Shown piece by piece: positions 26,703-33,822 of a stretch of 64,000 bases of DNA. The first letter of the stretch is position 1, and each line of letters opens with the position of its first letter. The position numbers and the translations under genes were made by a program. The notes under the pieces were generated by a model. It made no database searches and was not told where the DNA came from. It was given only the letters and a program-made list of their open reading frames with translations. The stretch comes from Gammaproteobacteria bacterium. GTDB lineage: Bacteria > Pseudomonadota > Gammaproteobacteria > Pseudomonadales > Halieaceae. Where the stretch lies: the NCBI GenBank assembly GCA_030427485.1, contig JAUICG010000017.1, forward strand, positions 54,460 to 118,459, in the 5' to 3' direction.

Positions 26703-27038
26703 ATGTTGACTATAACTCCGACGGCAGTGTTGGACACGGTTCCCGCCGAGGGACCGGAAGTTTTCGCAGTAATTGGCGGCAAAAAGGTGTTTCTGCCAGC
26801 CGATGCAAAGTACGTGATGCAGGATGTGCGTGGGCTCTGGTACTACAGCTCACGCAAGCCGCGCCCCAAGGAAGGCGACTGGACACCCAATAAGACCAGT
26901 ATCGCCTGTCGGACCGAGCGCGGCTATGTGCGCGCCCTGAAAACCGACACTGTTCAGGAGTGGCTCGATACATGCCAGCGAACAGTGCGCATGGTGAGAA
27001 CAGGTAACGGAGGCGAGCGCCGCCCCTGTGAGGATTGA
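26703..27038 (+). CDS. Small hypothetical protein
   Basis: 111 residues, soluble, basic in the second half (WYYSSRKPRPKEGDW; RTVRMVRTGNGGERR). Contains three cysteines and several tryptophans. The ATG at 26703 has GGGG about ten bases upstream; a longer frame from a TTG at 26646 has no better signal. No family recognised. It follows the AT-rich repeat island, which may control it. Confidence 0.45.
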   Translation: MLTITPTAVLDTVPAEGPEVFAVIGGKKVFLPADAKYVMQDVRGLWYYSSRKPRPKEGDWTPNKTSIACRTERGYVRALKTDTVQEWLDTCQRTVRMVRTGNGGERRPCED

Positions 27039-27048
27039 CATCAGCGCC

Positions 27049-27080
27049 GCGGCAGGCGCTCCTCGCGTAGTGCCTGCCGC
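27049..27080 (+). terminator. Stem-loop after the small hypothetical gene
   Basis: Perfect nine-base stem GCGGCAGGC/GCCTGCCGC with a 14-base loop. No T-run follows, so it may protect the 3' end or act only weakly as a terminator. Confidence 0.35.
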
Positions 27081-27160
27081 TCAAGGTTAAGCCCTGGTGC
27101 GGGGTAGCCGCGTCGCCCAGGTTTGTTAGACTGGGGTAATTTCAGAGCCCAAAACCCCAG

Positions 27161-28093
27161 ATGGCGAAAACCTCTCCGCAAATAGTGGCAGTCGCGCCGG
27201 AAGAATCCGCACGCCTGATGCGCATGGCGACCTACGCCTCGATCAGCGTCGCGCTGATACTGGTGCTGGCGAAAACAATCGCCTGGGCGATTACGGATTC
27301 GGTGGTCCTGCTCGCCACACTGATCGACTCCACCCTCGATGGACTCGCTTCGCTGATTAACCTGTTCGCGGTGCGGCACGCGGTTATGCCCGCAGACAGG
27401 GAGCACCGGTTTGGGCATGGCAAAGCGGAAGCGCTGGCTGGACTTGGCCAGTCCGCCTTCATCGCCGGTTCCGCAGGTTTTCTGTTGTTGGAGTCGGTGC
27501 GTCGCCTGTTGCGCCCGGTACCGCTCGAATCATACGGGCCAGGCCTGCTGGTAATGGCTATCTCGATTGCGCTGACATTGATACTGATGATATTTCAGCG
27601 CTATGTAATTCGTAGAACGAACTCCACCGCTATCAAGGCGGATGCGCTGCACTACCGAACGGATTTCATGGTCAACGGCTCCGTTATCCTCGCCCTGGTG
27701 CTGGCCATCGAAGGCTGGGAGGGGTTTGATGCGTTGTTCGCGATTGGCATAGCACTTTATATCCTGTACAGCGCCTGGGGAATAGTGCGCCAGTCGCTGG
27801 ATGACCTGATGGATCGGGAACTGCCGCAGGAAGAACGCGAAGAGATCAAGCGCATCGCACTGGCGCATGCCGGTGTGCATGGCCTGCACGACCTGCGTTC
27901 GAGGCGGTCTGGAATTGCGACGTTTTTGCAGTTGCACCTGGAGGTCGATGACAATCTCACGCTGTTACAGGCCCACAGGATTTCCGACGAGGTGGAGTTC
28001 GAACTGCAGCAGGCCTACCCCGCGGCTGAAATAATCATTCATGTCGACCCGGAATCGATCGTCCCGCTCGAACCGGTCCCTAAGTATCTCTAG
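27161..28093 (+). CDS. Cation diffusion facilitator (FieF-like metal efflux)
   Basis: 310 residues, about six membrane helices. The metal site of helix 2 reads DSTLDG and that of helix 5 HYRTD, the D-x3-D and H-x3-D pattern of Zn/Fe/Cd exporters. HRFGHGKAEALAGLGQ follows the second helix as in FieF. A cytoplasmic C-terminal domain (about 210-300) carries the usual His-rich metal-sensing fold. It exports divalent metal in exchange for protons. The ATG has no Shine-Dalgarno; the stem CTGGGG/CCCCAG ends right at the start codon. Confidence 0.85.
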   Translation: MAKTSPQIVAVAPEESARLMRMATYASISVALILVLAKTIAWAITDSVVLLATLIDSTLDGLASLINLFAVRHAVMPADREHRFGHGKAEALAGLGQSAFIAGSAGFLLLESVRRLLRPVPLESYGPGLLVMAISIALTLILMIFQRYVIRRTNSTAIKADALHYRTDFMVNGSVILALVLAIEGWEGFDALFAIGIALYILYSAWGIVRQSLDDLMDRELPQEEREEIKRIALAHAGVHGLHDLRSRRSGIATFLQLHLEVDDNLTLLQAHRISDEVEFELQQAYPAAEIIIHVDPESIVPLEPVPKYL

Positions 28094-28144
28094 GAGCCTC
28101 TTGCCGCTATTGACGCCGGCGGATATCGCGCTCGACTGAGATAC

Positions 28145-28173
28145 TTGAACGTAATTAAAACATACTGTATGTT
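28145..28173 (+). promoter_or_regulatory. Promoter with embedded operator ACATACTGTATGT (site 1)
   Basis: TTGAAC (28145-28150), a 17-base spacer and TATGTT (28168-28173) form a sigma-70-type promoter. The spacer and -10 overlap a perfect 13-base palindrome at 28160-28172. The same arrangement recurs at 36444-36472. It lies about 120 bases before the first acyl-CoA dehydrogenase and suggests control by a dimeric repressor, probably of TetR or a similar type. Confidence 0.6.
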
Positions 28174-28297
28174 CAAATCCGTTTTTCCGGGTGGCAGGGC
28201 GCAAGCGCGTTCACCCCTGGAGACTATACTGATGCGGTATTCTCCCAGCGGTGCGATGACCGCTCGCCAGTAATTCAACCGACAAAGAGGTAAACCC

Positions 28298-29479
28298 GTG
28301 AGCGACCTTGAACAATTCCGACAGGACACCCGAGCCTGGCTGGAGGAAAACTGCCCTGAGTCAATGCGAGTGCCGGTCCGCGGCTTTGAGGATTTATACA
28401 GCGGTGGTCGTAACCCCGAAATCGCGCACCCCGATCAAAAACTGTGGTGCGATCGCATGGCGGAGCGCGGCTGGACGGTTCCGCACTGGCCAAAAGCCTA
28501 CGGCGGCGGCGGGTTGAGCAATGAAGAGGTGAAAGTCCTGTCCCAGGAAATGTCCCGGATAGGAGCGCGACGGGCGTTGGAGAGCTTCGGTATTTCCATG
28601 CTGGGGCCGGCGCTGCTGCAATTCGGCAGCGAGGAGCAAAAGCTGGACCACCTGCCGAAAATTGTGCGAGGCGAAATTCGCTGGTGCCAGGGCTACTCCG
28701 AACCCAATGCCGGTTCCGATCTCGCCAGCCTCGCCACCAAGGCGGAGGACAAAGGCGATCACTACGTGATCAACGGGCAGAAGATCTGGACCTCCTACGC
28801 GGATAAGGCAGACTGGATTTTCTGCCTGGTGCGCACCGACAACTCTGGCAGCAAGCACGAGGGTATCAGTTTTGTCCTGTTTGATATGGACCAGCCCGGT
28901 GTCACCGTACGCCCGATCAAACTCATCAGCGGCAACTCGCCCTTTTGTGAGACCTTTTTTGATAACGCCATCGCCGACAAGAAAAATCTGGTTGGCGAGG
29001 CGGGAAATGGCTGGACTATTGCGAAATACCTGCTGACCCACGAGCGCGAAATGATCTCCGGCTTCGGTGCGGCGCCAAAGCAATCCGTCGGGCAACTCGC
29101 GCTGGAGACGGTCGGTTCTGATGCCAGCGGGCGCCTGGCGAACTCGGCGCTGCGCCAGAATATCGCGCAGTACCAACTCGATACCATGGTCTTTGGCGCG
29201 ACCATGGCGCGCGTGGGTGACGAAGCCAAGGCCGGGCAGGGCCTGGGCGCCGCGTCTTCCATCTTTAAATACTACGGAACGGAGCTGAACAAGCGTCGCA
29301 ATGAACTGAACCTGGCGGTGCGTGGTGAGCAGGCGCTGGGCTGGGAGGGAGAGGTATACCACGGCGGTAACCTCAGTCGCGACTGGTTGCGCTCCAAGGG
29401 CAACTCCATCGAGGGAGGCACATCCGAGGTGCAGCTGAATATTATCGCCAAACGCGTGCTTGGACTTCCCGACGCCTAG
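28298..29479 (+). CDS. Acyl-CoA dehydrogenase with catalytic Glu (FadE-type)
   Basis: 393 residues, full-length acyl-CoA dehydrogenase fold with bound FAD. CQGYSEPNAGSDLASL (about residue 132) is the FAD/substrate loop, and GNSIEGGTSEVQLNIIAKR near the C-terminus provides the catalytic glutamate. It introduces the alpha,beta double bond in an acyl-CoA and passes electrons to ETF. GTG start with AGAGG upstream. The neighbouring dehydrogenase 27 bases downstream lacks this glutamate, so the two may form a mixed enzyme as known for steroid side-chain FadE pairs. Confidence 0.85.
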   Translation: MSDLEQFRQDTRAWLEENCPESMRVPVRGFEDLYSGGRNPEIAHPDQKLWCDRMAERGWTVPHWPKAYGGGGLSNEEVKVLSQEMSRIGARRALESFGISMLGPALLQFGSEEQKLDHLPKIVRGEIRWCQGYSEPNAGSDLASLATKAEDKGDHYVINGQKIWTSYADKADWIFCLVRTDNSGSKHEGISFVLFDMDQPGVTVRPIKLISGNSPFCETFFDNAIADKKNLVGEAGNGWTIAKYLLTHEREMISGFGAAPKQSVGQLALETVGSDASGRLANSALRQNIAQYQLDTMVFGATMARVGDEAKAGQGLGAASSIFKYYGTELNKRRNELNLAVRGEQALGWEGEVYHGGNLSRDWLRSKGNSIEGGTSEVQLNIIAKRVLGLPDA

Positions 29480-29506
29480 CACCCAACACACGAAGGATAT
29501 CGAATC

Positions 29507-30646
29507 ATGGCACTGGTATTGAATGAAGAGCAGCTGATGCTCAAAGAGTCTGCCGCGGGATTTTTGGCGGAAAAAGCGTCGGTAGCACAGTTGAGAGCGC
29601 TGCGGGATAGCGGTAGCGAGCGCGGGTTCAGCGATGATGTATGGCGTGAAATGGTGGAGATGGGCTGGTCGGGAATCGCCATTCCGGAGGCGTTTGGAGG
29701 CCTCGGTTACGGGTACACCGGACTGGGCCTTCTGCTTGAGCAGGCCGGCCGCAATCTCAGCGCGAGTCCCCTACAGTCTACCGTGCTGGTGGCGGCCTCG
29801 CTGATCGGCGAGTTGGGCAGCGTACAGCAGAAAGAGCAGTTGCTGTCGGCGATTTCCAGCGGCGACAAGTTGCTGAGCCTGGCGCTGCAGGAGAGTGCGC
29901 ACCACGCGCCGCTGCGCACCGCATTGAGTGCAAAGGCGCAGGGCGATGACTATGTGCTGGACGGGGAGAAAATACTGGTGCTCGATGCCGCGGCGGCCGA
30001 TACCTTCATTGTCATCGCACGAACCGCGGGTGAGCCGGGCGATGAACAGGGCTTGAGCGCGTTCCTGGTGGATGCCGGCACCGACGGACTGAGGATAGAG
30101 GCTCGCAGCATGGTGGACTCACGCAGCGCCGGCGCCCTGTGTCTGGAGAATGTTCGTGTGCCGGCCGGCAACCTGTTGGGGGAGGCGGGCGCCGCATGGC
30201 AGGGGCTGACGCGGGCGCTGGATATTGCCAATATCGGATTGGCCGCGGAACTGCTTGGACTGTCCACGGAGGCGTTTGAACGCACCAACGCCTACCTGAA
30301 GGAACGCAGGCAATTTGGCCGGGTGATCGGTTCCTTCCAGGGATTGCAGCATCGCGCCGCCCAGATGTTCGCCGAACTGGAGCTGGCGCGCTCAATCGTA
30401 TTGCAGGCCCTGCACGCGGTCGATAACGGTGAACCGGAGCTGGCGCTGCAGGCCAGCGCCGCCAAGGCCAAATTGTGCGAGGTGGCGCAACGCGTGACCA
30501 ATGAAGCCATCCAGATGCACGGTGGCATCGGCATGACCGACGAGCACGAAATCGGCTTTTTCATCAAGCGCGCCCGCATGGCCCAGCACCTGTTTGGCGA
30601 TTACAACTACCACCTGGATCGCTTTGCGCAGTTGAATGGCTTTTAA
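29507..30646 (+). CDS. Acyl-CoA dehydrogenase family, apparently without catalytic Glu
   Basis: 379 residues. The N-terminal helices and FAD domain are typical (GWSGIAIPEAFGGLGYGYTG), and the C-terminal half ends MHGGIGMTDEHEIGFFIKRA, then HLFGDYNYHLDRFA. At the place where partners have an EGT-like catalytic glutamate it reads FGDYNYH, so it probably supplies FAD-binding contacts rather than catalysis. It sits 27 bases after a complete dehydrogenase, consistent with an alpha2-beta2 enzyme. Confidence 0.8.
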   Translation: MALVLNEEQLMLKESAAGFLAEKASVAQLRALRDSGSERGFSDDVWREMVEMGWSGIAIPEAFGGLGYGYTGLGLLLEQAGRNLSASPLQSTVLVAASLIGELGSVQQKEQLLSAISSGDKLLSLALQESAHHAPLRTALSAKAQGDDYVLDGEKILVLDAAAADTFIVIARTAGEPGDEQGLSAFLVDAGTDGLRIEARSMVDSRSAGALCLENVRVPAGNLLGEAGAAWQGLTRALDIANIGLAAELLGLSTEAFERTNAYLKERRQFGRVIGSFQGLQHRAAQMFAELELARSIVLQALHAVDNGEPELALQASAAKAKLCEVAQRVTNEAIQMHGGIGMTDEHEIGFFIKRARMAQHLFGDYNYHLDRFAQLNGF

Positions 30647-30676
30647 CGGGACACCTAACAGGAATCTCCGATAATA

Positions 30677-32413
30677 ATGAACCCCGAGATAGAAAAGTTT
30701 GATGAAGTGGTTGCCGGCCTCACCGCTCCGGGGCAGCCCTTTGCACTCGATAGCGTTGAGCTGAATGGCGTGGTGTACCGGAATTTTGCCGGTTTGCCCG
30801 CCAACCTGGGGCAGTACTTCCTGGTCATGCAGCGGCATGCCGACAAGGACTTCGCGGTCTACCTGGAAGAGCGCTATACCTTCGCCCAGGGCTACCGGCA
30901 CAGTAGTGAATTCGCCGCCGCCCTGGTGCAGCGGTACGGCATCGGCAAAGGTGACCGGGTGGCCATCCTCAGTCGCAACAACCCGCAGTGGATGATGGCG
31001 TTTATCGCAGTGACCGCCATCGGGGCTGTAGCCGTCCCGATGAACGCCTGGTGGACGACCGAGGAGTTGGACTACGGTATTGCCGACAGCGGCGCAACTG
31101 TTGTCGTGGCGGACCGCGCGCGCGTGGAGCGATTGGCGCCGCTTGTCGAAAAATTCGGACTGCGGCTCATCACGATTGACGATTGCAGCGCGGTGCCTGT
31201 GGCGCATACCCCGTTCGCAGAGCTGCTGGAGGCATACAGCGGTGCCGCGATGCCGCAGGTGGATGTCGCCCTGGAGGACCACGCCACCATCATGTATACC
31301 TCGGGTTCTACCGGTCACCCCAAGGGTGCGCTGTCCTCGCACCGGGGCATCCTGTCGGCCCTCTACAGTTGGATGTGCCTGGGGGTCGCCACCAAGATGG
31401 CTGCGACCCAGGCCGTTCGGGATGCGGGCCTGCCCCCGTCTGCACTGGTAACGATACCGCTGTTTCACTGCACTGCCAGTCATTCGGCGTTCCTGTTGTC
31501 GCTGGTGGTGGGACGCAAGATGGTAATCATGCACAAGTGGGATGCGCAGGAAGCGCTGCGCCTGATCGAAAAGGAACGCATCACCTGGTTCAACGGGGTA
31601 CCTACCATGTCGGCGGAGCTGCAGGCAGCCGCTGAGACCACCGACAGGGATATATCATCATTGACCGAGATCATGGCCGGCGGCGCGGCCCGCCCGCCCG
31701 AGCAGGTGAAGAAAATCAGCGGCACGTTCAAGAATTCCGCGCCGGGTATCGGCTACGGACTGACGGAAACGAATGCACTCGGCTCAGTGAACGCAGGTGC
31801 ATTTTATGTCGCGCGCCCGGGCAGTTCCGGACGGGTTGTGCCCGCAGTGACTGAATTTCGCGTGATCGGTGAAGATGGCCGCACGATGCCGGCGGGCGAG
31901 CGGGGCGAGTTATGCATCAAATCTCCCGCCAATATTCTCGGTTACTGGAACAAGCCGGAGGCGACCGCCGAGGCGTTCGTAGACGGCTGGTTCCACACGG
32001 GTGATGTGGCCTACCTGGACGAGGACGGCTTCGTCTACATTGTCGACAGGATCAAGGAGATCATTATTCGCGGCGGCGAGAACATCAGCTGTCTGGAAGT
32101 GGAGGCGGCCATATACGCGCACCCGGGCATTCACGAGGCAGCCGTTTTTGGTCTGCCGGACGAACGCCTGGGTGAAATCGTGGGTGCCGTCGTGGTATTG
32201 CGTGAAGGGGCGGAGCTCAGGGCGGATGATTTGCGCGCCTACCTGTCCGAACACCTGGCGTCATTCAAGATCCCTGCGCATATCTGGTTCCGCACCGGGC
32301 AGTTACCGCGCATTGCCTCGGGTAAAATATTCAAACGCCAGATCAAGGCCGACTACGCGAAGGAACTCGCCGCAAACCGGGTCGGGGAACTCGCGGAAAA
32401 AGTAAACCATTAA
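30677..32413 (+). CDS. Acyl-CoA ligase (AMP-forming)
   Basis: 578 residues, ANL superfamily. Motifs in order: phosphate loop TSGSTGHPKG (near 210), the aromatic/Thr motif YGLTETNALG (near 360), WFHTGDVAYLDEDGF (near 437), DRIKEIIIRGGENIS (near 455) and the C-terminal lysine in SGKIFKRQ (near 555). It activates a carboxylic acid with ATP to the acyl-CoA that the flanking dehydrogenases would oxidise. The chain length or ring structure of the substrate cannot be told from sequence alone. Confidence 0.85.
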   Translation: MNPEIEKFDEVVAGLTAPGQPFALDSVELNGVVYRNFAGLPANLGQYFLVMQRHADKDFAVYLEERYTFAQGYRHSSEFAAALVQRYGIGKGDRVAILSRNNPQWMMAFIAVTAIGAVAVPMNAWWTTEELDYGIADSGATVVVADRARVERLAPLVEKFGLRLITIDDCSAVPVAHTPFAELLEAYSGAAMPQVDVALEDHATIMYTSGSTGHPKGALSSHRGILSALYSWMCLGVATKMAATQAVRDAGLPPSALVTIPLFHCTASHSAFLLSLVVGRKMVIMHKWDAQEALRLIEKERITWFNGVPTMSAELQAAAETTDRDISSLTEIMAGGAARPPEQVKKISGTFKNSAPGIGYGLTETNALGSVNAGAFYVARPGSSGRVVPAVTEFRVIGEDGRTMPAGERGELCIKSPANILGYWNKPEATAEAFVDGWFHTGDVAYLDEDGFVYIVDRIKEIIIRGGENISCLEVEAAIYAHPGIHEAAVFGLPDERLGEIVGAVVVLREGAELRADDLRAYLSEHLASFKIPAHIWFRTGQLPRIASGKIFKRQIKADYAKELAANRVGELAEKVNH

Positions 32414-32435
32414 GAGCATAGACAGGAGAATAGCA

Positions 32436-33683
32436 ATGGACTTGGGAATCAGCGCCAACGTGGCACCGCTGTTGGCGGAGGTCAAACAGTTTATCGAGGC
32501 GGAAATCCAGCCGCTGGAGCACGAATACTTCGCCGATATCGCGGTGGGAGATCGCTGGGCATTCACCGATCGCCAGACAGATATTCGCGAAGGCCTTAAA
32601 GCAAAGGCGAAAGCCCGGGGCCTGTGGAATTTTTTCCTCACCGGTGAGTCGGGTTCCGGCCTGAACACGGTGGAGTACGCCTATCTGGCCGAGGAAATGG
32701 GCAAATCGCATATGGCGGCAGAAGTGTTCAATTGTTCTGCGCCGGACACCGGCAATATGGAGGTCCTGCACAAGTACGGTACCGAGGCGCAGAAAAAACA
32801 GTGGCTGGAGCCCCTGCTGAACGGTGAGATTCGCTCGGCGTTTGCAATGACCGAGCCGGAGGTGGCTTCGTCCGACGCGACCAATATCTGCACCTCGGCC
32901 GTTCTTGAGGGCGACGAATGGGTGATCAATGGTGAAAAGCACTACATCTCCGGTGCCGGTGATCCCCGCTGCAAGATTATGATCGTCATGGTGAAGACCA
33001 ACCCGGATGCCGCCAAGCATTTGCAGCAGTCACAGATACTGGTGCCCATGGACGCAGCCGGATTTGAGAATATCAGGCCGATGAACGTGTTCTCCATGGA
33101 CGATGCGCCGCACGGACACATGCACCAGAAGTACACCAATGTGCGCGTCCCGAAGGAGAATATTCTCCTGGGCGAAGGTCGCGGTTTCGAAATTTCGCAG
33201 GGTCGCCTCGGGCCGGGCCGCATTCACCACTGTATGCGTGCAATCGGCGCGGCGGAGAAGGCGCTGGAACTGATGTGCGAGCGCGCGGTGTCGCGCACCG
33301 CGTTCGGCAAGCCGCTCGCGCGCCTCGGCGGTAATATCGACATCATCGCCAATGCCCGTATGGATATAGAGCAGGCGCGCCTGCTGACATTGAAAACCGC
33401 GTGGATGATGGACAACGTCGACGCCAGGGAGGCGCGGGTCTGGATATCCATGATCAAGACCGCCGTACCGAATGTGTCCATACGTATCGTCGATGAGGCG
33501 ATACAGATGTTCGGCGCGCTGGGCGTGTCACAGGATACGCCGCTGGCGGACATGTACATGGCGCAGCGCACGCTGCGTTTGGCGGATGGGCCGGACGCTG
33601 TGCACCGCATGGTCGTGGGTCGCAACGAGTTGAAAAAGTATGTTCCGCAGGAAGGGGTTCGCGCGACTTTCAGGGACGGTTGA
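32436..33683 (+). CDS. Acyl-CoA dehydrogenase, ACAD10/11-like
   Basis: 415 residues. AFAMTEPEVASSDATN (about 130-145) is the substrate/FAD loop and LADGPDAVHRMVVGRNEL near the C-terminus is the signature of the ACAD10/11-like branch, which carries Asp where other members have the catalytic Glu. These enzymes act on branched or hydroxylated acyl-CoAs in several organisms. AGGAG upstream fixes the start. It follows the ligase after 22 bases and closes the first catabolic block. Confidence 0.8.
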   Translation: MDLGISANVAPLLAEVKQFIEAEIQPLEHEYFADIAVGDRWAFTDRQTDIREGLKAKAKARGLWNFFLTGESGSGLNTVEYAYLAEEMGKSHMAAEVFNCSAPDTGNMEVLHKYGTEAQKKQWLEPLLNGEIRSAFAMTEPEVASSDATNICTSAVLEGDEWVINGEKHYISGAGDPRCKIMIVMVKTNPDAAKHLQQSQILVPMDAAGFENIRPMNVFSMDDAPHGHMHQKYTNVRVPKENILLGEGRGFEISQGRLGPGRIHHCMRAIGAAEKALELMCERAVSRTAFGKPLARLGGNIDIIANARMDIEQARLLTLKTAWMMDNVDAREARVWISMIKTAVPNVSIRIVDEAIQMFGALGVSQDTPLADMYMAQRTLRLADGPDAVHRMVVGRNELKKYVPQEGVRATFRDG

Positions 33684-33761
33684 GCGCAGGTGTTCCGGGC
33701 GGGGCGGGCGGGCTTTGCGGTTCACCCGCTTCTCCCCGACTCTAATTTTCGTCGCCCTCTG

Positions 33762-33767
33762 TATAAT
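33762..33767 (+). promoter_or_regulatory. Candidate -10 of the TonB receptor promoter
   Basis: A perfect TATAAT lies 55 bases before the receptor ATG. No clear -35 hexamer lies at the right distance, so an activator or weak promoter is likely. Confidence 0.4.
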
Positions 33768-33822
33768 TGCGCCGATCTGCGGTAGCCTGTCAGCAATAAC
33801 GAAATAATAAGAGTGCTGGCGA

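Noticed and set aside
28160..28180. ACATACTGTATGT read as a LexA (SOS) box because it contains CTGTAT
   Set aside because: The LexA site needs CTG-N10-CAG; here no CAG lies at the required distance, and the genes behind it are catabolic.
28394..29491. A 365-codon antisense frame opposite an acyl-CoA dehydrogenase
   Set aside because: The dehydrogenase frame is fully conserved in motifs.
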